Assembly (NCBI RefSeq): GCF_010448835.1
Contig: NZ_CP048409.1
Location: 1,930,001-1,994,000 of the forward strand
DNA length: 64,000 nucleotides
Direction of reading: 5' to 3'
From: Draconibacterium halophilum
Lineage (GTDB): Bacteria > Bacteroidota > Bacteroidia > Bacteroidales > Prolixibacteraceae
Numbering within the stretch: position 1 is the first letter of the stretch; every line of letters starts with the position of its first letter. Below are positions 44,837 to 53,635 of the stretch, piece by piece. The position numbers and the translations under genes are program-made. The notes beneath the pieces are model-generated. The model saw nothing but the letters and a program-made list of their open reading frames with translations, did no database searches and was not told the DNA's origin.

Positions 44837-46045
44837 ATGAACATAAAAAGACTTTTTCTAGCCATCGCAATTTTGGCTTGCTTTTCGATATCGTATGCCC
44901 AGGAACTTTCTAATTTTATGGGGCAAGCACCTATCATTTCTCCCGAAATTACTGAAACCGAAGTAACATTTCGCTTTATGGCTCCTAATGCCGACTCGGT
45001 AAAAATTACAGGTGGTTTTGCGCCAACTGTAAAAATGACAACTTCATTTGGCGAGATGGACGTGCCCGGGAGTCTCAATCTTACAAAAGATGAAAAGGGA
45101 CTGTGGTCGATTACCTTGCCTATTCCTGAGCCAGAACTTTATACCTATAATTTTATTGTTGACGGAACAAGTATTAACGATCCGAACAATACTTTTATGC
45201 AGCGCGACGGTACACGCTATTTAAGTGTTTTACTGGTTCCCGGTGAACTGACTGAGAATTATTTTGAAGCCGAAAAACGAGGAAATATACATCAGGTTTG
45301 GTACGATTCTCCCACTATTGGACTTAACCGTAGAATGTTCGTTTATACTCCGTATGGTTACGAAGCTGGTGACAAAAGTTACCCGGTATTATACTTGTTA
45401 CACGGTGCCGGAGGCGATGAAGATGCATGGAGTTCGATGGGGCGTACCCGTCAGATTTTGGACAACTTGATTGAAAAAGGACTTGCCGAGCCTATGATTT
45501 GTGTAATGCCAAACGGAAATCCGAATCAAAAGGCAGCTATTACCACTCAATTGCCGGTAGCAGAATACGATTACAGAGATCCTGCAAACAGAGACCTCTA
45601 TGTAAATAGTATTGTGAAAGACATTGTTCCTTATATTGAAAAGAACTATCGTGTGATTTCTGATCCGGCTCACCGTGCCATTGCTGGTCTTTCAATGGGT
45701 GGCGGACATACGATCTCTGCAACGTTGATGTATCCGGGGTTTTTCGATTACATCTGCCCGTTGAGTATGGGAATTGGCGGAATGAGATTTGGAGGCAGTG
45801 AAGCCGACCAGGAGGAAATGATGAAGAATTATGAGACACAGTTTAAAGCACTTAAAAAAGAAGGTTACAAACTATACTTTTTGGCTTGTGGTGATTCTGA
45901 TTTTCTTTTTGAATCAGCCAAAACGCTCAATAAAATGCTAACAGATACTGGTTTAGAACACACTTTTTATGTAACTACGGGTGGCCATACCTGGTCGAAC
46001 TGGCGGATTTACCTGAATACTTTTGCGCCAAAGTTGTTTAAATAA
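44837..46045 (+). CDS. CE1-type secreted esterase with N-terminal E-set domain (second of tandem pair)
   Basis: A 402-residue paralogue of the preceding gene with the same architecture. The ATG at 44837 starts a good signal peptide (FLAIAILACFSISYAQ); the longer frame from 44753 adds 28 residues that would spoil it. The catalytic Ser286 lies in AGLSMGGGHT, with Asp in GDSDFLF and His in TTGGHTWSNWR. The segment between nucleophile and Asp differs from the first copy (YICPLSMGIGGMRFGG), suggesting a different acyl or glycan preference after duplication. A small secreted protein gene follows 11 bp later, so all three are likely one operon, ending at a strong terminator. Confidence 0.9.
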   Translation: MNIKRLFLAIAILACFSISYAQELSNFMGQAPIISPEITETEVTFRFMAPNADSVKITGGFAPTVKMTTSFGEMDVPGSLNLTKDEKGLWSITLPIPEPELYTYNFIVDGTSINDPNNTFMQRDGTRYLSVLLVPGELTENYFEAEKRGNIHQVWYDSPTIGLNRRMFVYTPYGYEAGDKSYPVLYLLHGAGGDEDAWSSMGRTRQILDNLIEKGLAEPMICVMPNGNPNQKAAITTQLPVAEYDYRDPANRDLYVNSIVKDIVPYIEKNYRVISDPAHRAIAGLSMGGGHTISATLMYPGFFDYICPLSMGIGGMRFGGSEADQEEMMKNYETQFKALKKEGYKLYFLACGDSDFLFESAKTLNKMLTDTGLEHTFYVTTGGHTWSNWRIYLNTFAPKLFK

Positions 46046-46056
46046 AACCTAAAATT

Positions 46057-46431
46057 ATGAAAAACCTAAAACTGATTCTAGCATCTCTATTTTTTCTCGC
46101 CATTACCTTTACAACAATGGCACAGGATACAAAATCTGATTATTTTGTCGGCGACTGGAAAGTAGTTGTGAAAGGTACACCGAGTGGCGATGCCGAAATG
46201 GTGATGCATCTGGAGCGATTAGATGGGAAGCTTGTTGGAGAAATGCGCGCGGAAGGAATTGAGGCGTCAAAGTTTAGTCAGGTTTCTGAGAAAGAAACTT
46301 CAGTTACTGTGTATTACTCTACAATGGGATACGATATTAATATAAGTTTGGATAAAGTAGATGAAAATAATCTGAAAGGAAGTTTGATTGGCATGTTTGA
46401 TGCCACCGGAGAAAGAATATTGGAAGAATAA
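46057..46431 (+). CDS. Small secreted protein of unknown function in the esterase operon
   Basis: A 124-residue protein with a clear signal peptide (ending TMAQ, about 22). The mature part is about 100 residues with alternating strands (DYFVGDWKVVVKG, AEMVMHLERLDGKLVGEM, VTVYYSTMGYDINISLDKV), suggesting a small beta-barrel or lipocalin-like fold. I do not recognise a named family with certainty. Its 11-bp distance from the second esterase implies co-translation and perhaps a helper or ligand-binding role, but no function should be assumed. Confidence 0.7.
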   Translation: MKNLKLILASLFFLAITFTTMAQDTKSDYFVGDWKVVVKGTPSGDAEMVMHLERLDGKLVGEMRAEGIEASKFSQVSEKETSVTVYYSTMGYDINISLDKVDENNLKGSLIGMFDATGERILEE

Positions 46432-46540
46432 AGAAATTTGTAAATACTTTCCATAAGTGAAACGGATTCCTTGTTAGCTTCCAACTTTACAATATTTTGT
46501 GACTAAGTAGAGTTTAAATGAAAGAATGGAATATAGAATT

Positions 46541-46572
46541 CAGAAAGGAGCTACGGCTTCTTTCTGTTTTTA
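46541..46572 (+). terminator. Terminator of the esterase operon
   Basis: CAGAAAGGAG (46541-46550) pairs with CTTCTTTCTG (46557-46566) in a 10-bp stem with one G-U pair and a 6-nt loop. TTTTTATT follows. The remaining DNA up to 46688 is AT-rich and presumably holds the promoter of the next gene. Confidence 0.85.
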
Positions 46573-46688
46573 TTACAATAAGTTATTCTTTTTGGTTGAT
46601 CTAATTTTTATCTTTGGGCTAATAAAAAGAACCGAATAGTTCAGTTAGTTAAAAAGAATCAAAATCATAAACGTATAAATCAAACCAA

Positions 46689-47981
46689 ATGAGGAAGTTA
46701 ACACTGCTCTTTGTCCTATGTGCTTTTCTGTTGGGCTTTTCCAATGCCCAAACCAGTTCAATTGTAAAATCACACACATTGACCGAGATGCCACCGGAAA
46801 GTGCCGGTATTTCCGTTGAACGTTTAGCACGTATCGATAAAATGTGTGAAGAGGAAGTTGCCAAGGGAAATCTTCCGGGAATTGTTTCGCTGGTTGCAAG
46901 GAACGGAAAAATCGTTCACTGGAAAGCATACGGAGTTGCCAACCAAGCCGGCGATAAAATGGAACGCGATGCTATTTTCCGTATTGCTTCACAATCAAAA
47001 GCGATTACTTCAACAGCCGTAATGATGCTTTGGGAAGAAGGAAAATTTCAGTTGGACGATCCTATTTCGAAATACATTCCGGAGTTCAAAAATCAGCAGG
47101 TTCTTACCAATTTTAGATACAGCGATACCACATGGACAGGCGTTCCTGTTAAAAATGAAATTACAATCAGAAATCTGTTGTCGCATACTTCGGGCATTGG
47201 TTACGGTGTTATCGACGGCGATGAGCGCTTTCAAATGTTATACAAAAAAGCCGGTGTTACCGATCTGTTTACTACCAAAAATATTACCATTGAAGAAAGT
47301 GTGAAAAAGCTGGCAAAAATGCCTTTGCATCACGAACCAGGGACGCAATTTACTTACAGTGAAGGACTCGATGTATTGGGCTATTTTATTGAAATTGTTT
47401 CAGGAATGCCCTTCGATAAGTACCTGAAAACACATATTTTCGACCCGCTTGGAATGGAAGACACCTGGTTTTATCAGCCCGAAAAAAATATTGATCGTGT
47501 GGTTGAAGTTCAACATATGGTGAATGGCGAATGGCAAAAATACCCGGTAACTTTTTACAATACCGATTATCCGGTAAAAGGTGCCAAAACATTTTTTTCG
47601 GGAGGTGCCGGGTTGTCAAGCACCGCGAAAGACTATGCTATATTTCTGCAGATGTACTTGAATGGTGGAGAATATGATGGAGTTCGTTTGTTGAGTCGTA
47701 CTACAGTAGATCTAATTTTATCGAATCAGATTGGCGAAGTTTGGGGCGACTCTGATACAAAATTCGGGTTGGCCTTCGAACTGTTAACTGAAAAAGGCGA
47801 AGACAAAGGAGGATTAGGAAGCGCAGGAACTTTTCGTTGGGGCGGTTATTTTAATACCCAGTATTTTGCCGACCCTGAAGAAAACGTAATCGGTATAATC
47901 ATGAAACAAACACAAGGTCCGGTTAGCGATGTTACCGGTTGGAAATTTCGCCAGCTGGTATTTCAAACGATTGATGATTAA
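46689..47981 (+). CDS. Secreted serine hydrolase, beta-lactamase/EstB fold
   Basis: A 430-residue protein with a signal peptide ending SNAQ (about 21). The class C beta-lactamase fold is shown by the SxxK motif SQSK (Ser101, Lys104), a Tyr in FTYSEGLDVLG at the YxN position (YSE here) and a GGAGLSSTAKDYA segment. With YSE rather than YAN it is more likely an esterase, transesterase or peptidase than a true beta-lactamase. Such proteins are common near carbohydrate esterases in Bacteroidota. It has its own upstream gap and a strong terminator after it, so it is probably a single-gene transcript. Confidence 0.85.
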   Translation: MRKLTLLFVLCAFLLGFSNAQTSSIVKSHTLTEMPPESAGISVERLARIDKMCEEEVAKGNLPGIVSLVARNGKIVHWKAYGVANQAGDKMERDAIFRIASQSKAITSTAVMMLWEEGKFQLDDPISKYIPEFKNQQVLTNFRYSDTTWTGVPVKNEITIRNLLSHTSGIGYGVIDGDERFQMLYKKAGVTDLFTTKNITIEESVKKLAKMPLHHEPGTQFTYSEGLDVLGYFIEIVSGMPFDKYLKTHIFDPLGMEDTWFYQPEKNIDRVVEVQHMVNGEWQKYPVTFYNTDYPVKGAKTFFSGGAGLSSTAKDYAIFLQMYLNGGEYDGVRLLSRTTVDLILSNQIGEVWGDSDTKFGLAFELLTEKGEDKGGLGSAGTFRWGGYFNTQYFADPEENVIGIIMKQTQGPVSDVTGWKFRQLVFQTIDD

Positions 47982-48009
47982 GAATTGAGACGGAAAAACA
48001 TATAAAAAT

Positions 48010-48034
48010 GCCTCGCAGTTTTGCGAGGCTTTTT
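48010..48034 (+). terminator. Terminator after the serine hydrolase gene
   Basis: GCCTCGCA (48010-48017) and TGCGAGGC (48022-48029) form a perfect 8-bp stem with a 4-nt loop, followed by TTTTTG. It separates the hydrolase gene from the convergent dps gene. Confidence 0.9.
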
Positions 48035-48056
48035 GTTTGGTTTTCTCTTGCATACA

Positions 48057-48503
48057 TTATGCAAGGAATGATTCCAGCATCCAGATTTCTTTTTCAGTAT
48101 GCCCAATCCAGTCGCTCATTATGGCGGCGGTACCTTCATCGTTATTTTCTCCGGCAACTTCCAGAATTTCGTTAAAGCTTTTCAGAAAATAACGCTGGCT
48201 TTTCAAAACACTTTCTACAGCCGGCTTGGCTTTCGAAACATTGGCTACCACATCCAATTTTGCTGTTTTGGTGTAATCCTCGAAAGTATGCAGTGGCTGA
48301 CCTCCCAGCATTAGAATGCGCTCGGCAATTTCATCTACAACATCAGCTGCCTGGTTATAATACTCTTCAAATCGCGCATGCAATGCAAAGAACAATTGTC
48401 CTTTAATGTTCCAGTGCAAACCGCGTAGGTTCTGATAATGAATCTGATAATCTGCCAACAACTGATTTAATTTCTCTACTGTAATTTGATTTTTTGCTTT
48501 CAT
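48057..48503 (-). CDS. dps: Dps-family ferritin-like DNA-protection protein
   Basis: A 148-residue four-helix protein, normal Dps length. The intersubunit ferroxidase residues are visible in LHWNIKGQLFFALHARFEEYY and DVVDEIAERILMLGG. It forms a 12-subunit shell that oxidises iron with hydrogen peroxide and stores it, protecting DNA. The N-terminal tail is short, so DNA binding may be weak. It is divergent from oxyR, and a 10-bp-arm palindrome sits at its -33 region next to a perfect -7 element, indicating OxyR-controlled induction by peroxide or oxygen. Confidence 0.95.
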   Translation of the reverse strand: MKAKNQITVEKLNQLLADYQIHYQNLRGLHWNIKGQLFFALHARFEEYYNQAADVVDEIAERILMLGGQPLHTFEDYTKTAKLDVVANVSKAKPAVESVLKSQRYFLKSFNEILEVAGENNDEGTAAIMSDWIGHTEKEIWMLESFLA

Positions 48504-48551
48504 ACTATGTGTATTTTAATTAATTAATTTTTCTCTATTCTTTCAACACTT

Positions 48552-48559
48552 CAAAGGTA
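48552..48559 (-). promoter_or_regulatory. -7 element of the dps promoter
   Basis: Read on the minus strand, TACCTTTG matches TAnnTTTG exactly. It predicts a transcript start near 48545, about 42 nt before the dps ATG. No TTTG is present at -33, as expected for an activator-dependent promoter. Confidence 0.65.
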
Positions 48560-48570
48560 CTATTAGTGGT

Positions 48571-48600
48571 ATTTATTATATTTATGGAACTATAATAAAT
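48571..48600. promoter_or_regulatory. Candidate OxyR operator between dps and oxyR
   Basis: ATTTATTATA (48571-48580) and TATAATAAAT (48591-48600) are perfect 10-bp inverted arms with a 10-nt spacer, the span expected for one LysR-family tetramer contact. It covers the -33 zone of the dps promoter and ends 9 bp before the oxyR start codon, so it could also give autorepression. Confidence 0.65.
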
Positions 48601-48609
48601 GCTTATAAT

Positions 48610-49551
48610 ATGAATATTGCACAACTCGAATATTTGAAAGAATTGTATGTATGTGGTTCATTTTCGGTGGCTGCCGATCGGCTGGGAGTAACACAACCCG
48701 CATTAAGTTTGCAAATACAGAAACTGGAAGAGGAACTGGAATTTAAATTGATCGACCGCTCAAAGCGGCCATTTCAGTTTACCGAGGAGGGAAAGCTGTT
48801 TTACGAAAAGTCGCTGGAGATTTTAAAACAGATTGAGGCGCTGAAACAAATTTCGATTAATATTAGCGAGGAGGTGAGCGGGAATCTGAGAGTAGGAATA
48901 ATTCCAACACTGGCGCCTTATGTGGTGCCACTTTTTATTCATCAGTTGGAGAAAACTTATCCGGCTTTGCAGCTGGAAATTTATGAGTTTAAAACTGAGG
49001 AGATTATAGATAAAATAAAAATGGGCGATATTGATTGCGGCATCATTTCCACACCGATTTCGGCAACAAATATTGCCATAACACCACTATTTTACGAACG
49101 TTTTTTTGCTTATTTGTCTGAAGAGCATCGTTTATTCGATCAGAACTCCATCGATATAAAATCTGTTAAAGAGGGCGATATTTGGTATCTGGAAGAGGGG
49201 AATTGTTTTCAGAATCAGGTGAATTCGATTTGTCAGTTGAATCCGCAAAAGAAAAATAAACAACAATTGGTATATCACAGTAACTCCATCGAATCGTTAC
49301 GGCGTATTGTTGAATACAAAAGTGGCTTGACTTTTATTCCTGAGTTGGCCACCATAAATATTCCGGCAGATCAGGAAGAGCTGATAAAAGAAATCGTGCC
49401 GAATCAGCCGGTTCGCGAAATTAGCCTGATAACAGCCAAGCGTTTTGCCAAAGAGCGGCAGGTAAATGCTTTGAAGGAAGTAATAAAAAGCAGTATTCCG
49501 GTCCGCATGCTTCAACAACCTAAAGACGGAATTGTAGATACTCTTTTGTAA
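48610..49551 (+). CDS. oxyR: OxyR-type LysR-family peroxide sensor
   Basis: A 313-residue LysR-family regulator. The N-terminal winged helix (SFSVAADRLGVTQPALSLQIQKLE) is followed by a two-lobe periplasmic-binding-type domain. Cys199 and Cys208 in GNCFQNQVNSIC have the same numbering and spacing as the redox cysteines of E. coli OxyR, which form a disulfide on exposure to hydrogen peroxide and activate transcription. Divergence from dps supports the assignment. The very short distance from the palindrome to the ATG leaves little leader. Confidence 0.9.
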   Translation: MNIAQLEYLKELYVCGSFSVAADRLGVTQPALSLQIQKLEEELEFKLIDRSKRPFQFTEEGKLFYEKSLEILKQIEALKQISINISEEVSGNLRVGIIPTLAPYVVPLFIHQLEKTYPALQLEIYEFKTEEIIDKIKMGDIDCGIISTPISATNIAITPLFYERFFAYLSEEHRLFDQNSIDIKSVKEGDIWYLEEGNCFQNQVNSICQLNPQKKNKQQLVYHSNSIESLRRIVEYKSGLTFIPELATINIPADQEELIKEIVPNQPVREISLITAKRFAKERQVNALKEVIKSSIPVRMLQQPKDGIVDTLL

Positions 49552-49560
49552 TTAGTAGTG

Positions 49561-49585
49561 ATGCCCTCTCGCTGAGTGAGGGCAT
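49561..49585. terminator. Hairpin between convergent oxyR and focA genes
   Basis: ATGCCCTC (49561-49568) and GAGGGCAT (49578-49585) form a perfect 8-bp stem with a 9-nt loop. There is no clear T-tract on either side, so it may need help to terminate. Confidence 0.5.
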
Positions 49586-49595
49586 AGCTAATCAT

Positions 49596-50381
49596 TTAGT
49601 TCTCTTTGGCATACGCATACCAATACAATGTTCCTACAAAAAAGCCGCCTCCAACAATATTTCCAAGCGTTGCCGGAATCAGGTTTTTTACTATAAATGT
49701 TGCCCAGGTAATATCAGCTCCTTCAAAAATTGCCAGCGGGATAAAAAACATGTTGGCAATACTGTGCTCAAAACCCATGGTAACAAAGGCCATAACCGGC
49801 CACCAGATGCCTAAAATCTTTCCGCTGGTGTGTTGTGCCGACATACCCATCCAAAGCGCCAAACAAACCAGCCAGTTGGCACCGATACCTTTTAAAAAGG
49901 TGGTGAAAAACGGATTAGAAGTTTTCCCAACCGCAATCTTCTCAACGGTATTAATCCAGGGCTCAACATTTACCAAATGCGTGAGGTGAACCAGAAAATA
50001 AGCAACAAACACAGCCCCAATCAAATTGCCCAGATAAACCAATGACCAGTTACGAAGCGGAGCTGTCCAGCGTTGTTTGCCCCCCAATACATTAGGCATA
50101 AAATAGGCGTTGTTGCCGGTAAAAAGTTCTGCTCCGGCCATCACAACTATCATCAGCCCAACAGGGAACATGGCTCCCATAAGAAACTTCGGAATTCCCG
50201 GGTTCTCAGCACCTATTCCCGGAACTCCGCCACCAACCAAAATGGCCAGCAAACCACCAAAAGCAATGTAAGCACCGGCTAAAAATGCCAGTGTCAATAT
50301 TTTTTTTGCTGAATAACTGTCTTTTGCAATGGCCAGTTTCCCGGCCTCGTTAATGATTTCTTTAGGTAAATATAAACTCAT
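49596..50381 (-). CDS. focA: FocA-type formate/nitrite channel
   Basis: A 261-residue inner-membrane protein of the FNT family, usually a pentamer with six helices per subunit. GVPGIGAENPGIPKFLMGAMFPVGLMI and GAELFTGNNAYFMP contain conserved loop elements, and HTSGKILGIWWPVMAFVTMGFEHSIANMFFIP holds the pore-loop region with the conserved His in FEHSIANM. It exports formate produced by pyruvate formate-lyase and can re-import it. It follows pflA on the same strand, so the pflB-pflA-focA row makes a formate-producing module. Confidence 0.9.
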   Translation of the reverse strand: MSLYLPKEIINEAGKLAIAKDSYSAKKILTLAFLAGAYIAFGGLLAILVGGGVPGIGAENPGIPKFLMGAMFPVGLMIVVMAGAELFTGNNAYFMPNVLGGKQRWTAPLRNWSLVYLGNLIGAVFVAYFLVHLTHLVNVEPWINTVEKIAVGKTSNPFFTTFLKGIGANWLVCLALWMGMSAQHTSGKILGIWWPVMAFVTMGFEHSIANMFFIPLAIFEGADITWATFIVKNLIPATLGNIVGGGFFVGTLYWYAYAKEN

Positions 50382-50507
50382 TGTACTTTCTTTATGATAC
50401 TAGATACTGGATGCTGGATTCTTGATACCAGATGCTCGATATTTGAAACTTATCAATCAATAGTTGCATCGCTTTTGCCTTTTTACTTTAACCTTTTGCC
50501 TTCCTCA

Positions 50508-51257
50508 TTATTTCACAATTACCGCTTTAAAATGCGGTTTCAGCATTTCAAAAGCACGGTCGATCTGTTCGGGAGTGTTCTCGCTAACATCCTTAAATTG
50601 ATAGTCCATTCCCAATGACTCCCATTTGTAAATGCCCAGCTTGTGATAGGGGAGTATTTCAAATTTTTCCAGGTATTTATTTCCGGAGAAAGTTTCAATC
50701 AACCAACTTAACGATTCATCGCTGTCGGTGTAATCAGGAACCAGCACATAACGCAGCCAGTATGGTTTTTTACTTTGCTCGCGAAGTTGAATATTCTCCA
50801 ACAATCGACCAAGTCCTTTTGCGCCTGTAATCGATTTGAATCCCTCCTCTGTTGTGGCTTTAACATCAAACATTACCAGGTCGGCCAGTTCCGAAATCAG
50901 ATGTTTGGCTTCCGGTGTTCGGATCAATCCATTGGTATCAATATTTGTGTGAATACCTTCCGTCTTTAATGCTTCAAAAAAGGGAATAAGCGCCTTGCTT
51001 TGCAACATAGGTTCTCCGCCCGAAACGGTAACTCCGCCATCATCGCCAAAGTAAGTTTTCATATTTATGGCACGTTTTATCAGGCTCTCGATTTCGGTTA
51101 CAGTTCCGCCTTTTAAGGCAATGGTATCTGCATTCTGACAGTATTTACACTGTAGGTTGCAGCCCTGTAGAAACACGACCAAACGAATTCCCGGGCCATC
51201 GTGTGTACCAAACGATTCGATGGAATGGACGATTAAATTATTTTTAGTTGGAGACAT
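50508..51257 (-). CDS. pflA: Pyruvate formate-lyase activating enzyme
   Basis: A 249-residue radical SAM enzyme. CNLQCKYC supplies Cys33, Cys37 and Cys40, which hold the [4Fe-4S] cluster, and DDGGVTVSGGEPMLQ is the GGE motif for S-adenosylmethionine. It abstracts a hydrogen from the glycine of PflB to make the active glycyl radical. The ATG at 51257 is preferred over the GTG 12 nt upstream. pflB lies upstream on the same strand with a terminator-like hairpin between them, giving more PflB than activase. Confidence 0.95.
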   Translation of the reverse strand: MSPTKNNLIVHSIESFGTHDGPGIRLVVFLQGCNLQCKYCQNADTIALKGGTVTEIESLIKRAINMKTYFGDDGGVTVSGGEPMLQSKALIPFFEALKTEGIHTNIDTNGLIRTPEAKHLISELADLVMFDVKATTEEGFKSITGAKGLGRLLENIQLREQSKKPYWLRYVLVPDYTDSDESLSWLIETFSGNKYLEKFEILPYHKLGIYKWESLGMDYQFKDVSENTPEQIDRAFEMLKPHFKAVIVK

Positions 51258-51269
51258 ACTATTTAACAC

Positions 51270-51304
51270 AAAAACATGCCAACCAGTTTAAACCGGTCGG
51301 CATG
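51270..51304 (-). terminator. Attenuator/terminator between pflB and pflA
   Basis: On the minus strand CATGCCGACCGG and CTGGTTGGCATG (51275-51304) form a 12-bp stem with two G-U pairs around TTTAAA, followed by TTTTTG. The pairing is much better on the minus than on the plus strand, so it is oriented to act after pflB. Confidence 0.85.
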
Positions 51305-51327
51305 CTTGTGTAGTATTTAATGAATAA

Positions 51328-53556
51328 TTACATTGTTTCGTGGAACGAACGCGTAAGTACTTCCTGCTGCTGTTCGCGTGTTAAACGAACAAAATTTACA
51401 GCGTAGCCCGATACCCGAATTGTTAACTGCGGGTGGTCTTCAGGATGCTCCATGGCATGAAGCAGCGTGTCGCGGTCGAGCACATTTACGTTTAAGTGCT
51501 GTGCATTGCAACCGAAATAACCATCGAGTGTACGAACCAGGTTTTCAATACGCATTTCAGGAGTTGCTCCCAACGATTTTGGAACAACAGAAAGTGTATT
51601 TGAAATACCGTCTTTCGAATCTTTATAATCGATTTTGGCCACCGAGTTCAGCGACGCAATTACCCCGTGTGTATCGCGTCCGTGCATCGGATTGGCTCCG
51701 GGTGCAAAAGCAACTCCTTTGGCACGTCCGTCGGGAGTAGCTCCGGTTTTCTTTCCGTAAACCACATTCGAAGTAATCGTTAATACCGACATGGTTGGCA
51801 TAGCATTTTTGTACACCGGAAGTTTTTCCAGCTCCATGTTAAAATGCTCCACTACATCACGTGCAATGTGGTCAACACGGTCGTCGTCGTTACCATATTT
51901 CGGGAAATCGCCTTCGATCTGGAAATCAACAGTCAGGCCGTTTTCATCGCGAATCGGTTTTACTTTGGCGTGTTTAATAGCCGAAAGCGAATCGGCAACA
52001 ATCGATAATCCTGCAATACCGTAAGCGATATTAATTTTCGGATTGGTATCGATAAGTGCCATTTGAGCTTTTTCGTAGTAATATTTGTCGTGCATAAAGT
52101 GGATGATGTTCATCGCCTCGTTATACACACGCGCCACTTCTTTCATGGCTATTTTGAAGTTGTCGATTACTTTGGCGTAATCCAGGTATTCCTCTTCAAT
52201 GAATGGAATTCCATCAACCATTTGTGTTCCTGTGTTTTCGCAGCGTCCGCTGTTAATTGCCAAAAGCAGTGTTTTTGCCAGGTTGGTACGTGCACCAAAA
52301 AACTGGATGTGTTTTCCCAATTCCTGCATCGATACACAACATGCAATTCCGTAGTCGTCGCAGTTTGAGCTGGTACGCATCAAATCATCATTTTCGTACT
52401 GAATTGATGAGGTTTCGATAGATACTTTGGCGCAATAATCTTTAAACCCTTTTGGCAGGTTTTTCGACCAAAGAATAGTAATATTTGGCTCAGGCGATGG
52501 CCCCAGATTGTAAAGTGTATTCAGGAAACGGAACGATGTTTTGGTTACTTTGCTTCGTCCGTCGATAAGCAAACCACCAATACTTTCGGTTACCCAGGTT
52601 GGGTCGCCGGCGAAGATCTGGTCGTATGCTTCCATGCGAAGGTGACGAACCATACGCAGTTTCATAACAAACTGGTCGATGTATTCCTGTGCATCGCTTT
52701 CGGTAATTTTGCCGTCTTGAATATCCTTTTCGATAAAAATATCGAGGAAAGACGAAACACTACCTAACGACATAGCAGCACCGTCTTGTTCTTTAACCGC
52801 AGCAAGGTAAGCCATGTAAGTCCACTGAACGGCTTCCTGTCCATTTTGTGCCGGGCGCGAAAGATCTAAACCGTAAATTTTACCCATTTCGATCATGTCG
52901 CTCAAAGCGCGGAGTTGCTCCGATACTTCTTCACGCAAACGAATGGTAGCATCAGTCATCGGACCGGTGATCTTTTGCAGGTCCTCTTTTTTCCCTTCAA
53001 TCAAACGGTTGATACCGTATAATGCTACCCGGCGGTAGTCGCCAATAATACGCCCGCGGGCATAATTATCGGGTAACCCGGTAAGAAATCCCAGCGAGCG
53101 GAATTTCCTGATCTCGTCGGTGTAAGCATCAAAAACACCATCGTTGTGGGTTTTGGTGTATTTGCTAAAACTCTCGTGAACGACAGGATTGGGTTTTAAG
53201 CCGTGTTCTGATAAAGCTTTTTTTACAACGTTGTAACCTCCGTAAGGTTTCATGGCACGTTTTAGCAATTTGTCGGTTTGTAAGCCAACAATTACTTCGC
53301 TTTCCTTGTCGATGAAACCGGCATCAAAAGCCGTCATCCCCGAAACTATATTTACATCCACATCGCGTAAACCATTGTTCTGGCGCTCTTCTTTAAGGGC
53401 ATCTTTACAAATGTCCCATAATTTGCTGGTGCGTGCTGTCGGGCCTTCCAGAAATTTGTGATCGCCGGTGTACGGGGTGATATTTAAAGTTACAAAATCT
53501 TTCACTTCAATGGCTTTGCACCATCGTCCTGTTTTGAAAGTGTTTTCTAAATCCAT
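51328..53556 (-). CDS. pflB: Formate acetyltransferase (pyruvate formate-lyase)
   Basis: A 742-residue glycyl-radical enzyme that converts pyruvate and CoA to acetyl-CoA and formate without oxygen. The adjacent catalytic cysteines are Cys406 and Cys407 in YGIACCVSMQ. The radical glycine is Gly717 in RVSGYAVNF, 26 residues from the C-terminus, as in other PFLs. The length fits true PFL (about 740-760). It heads the pflB-pflA-focA cluster. Two inverted repeats and a -7 element lie upstream. Confidence 0.97.
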   Translation of the reverse strand: MDLENTFKTGRWCKAIEVKDFVTLNITPYTGDHKFLEGPTARTSKLWDICKDALKEERQNNGLRDVDVNIVSGMTAFDAGFIDKESEVIVGLQTDKLLKRAMKPYGGYNVVKKALSEHGLKPNPVVHESFSKYTKTHNDGVFDAYTDEIRKFRSLGFLTGLPDNYARGRIIGDYRRVALYGINRLIEGKKEDLQKITGPMTDATIRLREEVSEQLRALSDMIEMGKIYGLDLSRPAQNGQEAVQWTYMAYLAAVKEQDGAAMSLGSVSSFLDIFIEKDIQDGKITESDAQEYIDQFVMKLRMVRHLRMEAYDQIFAGDPTWVTESIGGLLIDGRSKVTKTSFRFLNTLYNLGPSPEPNITILWSKNLPKGFKDYCAKVSIETSSIQYENDDLMRTSSNCDDYGIACCVSMQELGKHIQFFGARTNLAKTLLLAINSGRCENTGTQMVDGIPFIEEEYLDYAKVIDNFKIAMKEVARVYNEAMNIIHFMHDKYYYEKAQMALIDTNPKINIAYGIAGLSIVADSLSAIKHAKVKPIRDENGLTVDFQIEGDFPKYGNDDDRVDHIARDVVEHFNMELEKLPVYKNAMPTMSVLTITSNVVYGKKTGATPDGRAKGVAFAPGANPMHGRDTHGVIASLNSVAKIDYKDSKDGISNTLSVVPKSLGATPEMRIENLVRTLDGYFGCNAQHLNVNVLDRDTLLHAMEHPEDHPQLTIRVSGYAVNFVRLTREQQQEVLTRSFHETM

Positions 53557-53605
53557 AAACTTTTACCTTTTTCTAAAATAAACTCTTACTAAACCAATTT
53601 GTTCG

Positions 53606-53613
53606 CAAAAGTA
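53606..53613 (-). promoter_or_regulatory. -7 element of the pflB promoter
   Basis: On the minus strand TACTTTTG fits TAnnTTTG exactly. It predicts a start near 53599, about 43 nt ahead of the pflB ATG. The -33 zone is taken by an inverted repeat. Confidence 0.55.
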
Positions 53614-53635
53614 CTGCTAAAAAACTTCTTGTAAT

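Noticed and set aside
46689..47981. Antibiotic-resistance beta-lactamase
   Set aside because: The YxN motif is YSE and the context is glycan esterases, so a general serine hydrolase is more likely.
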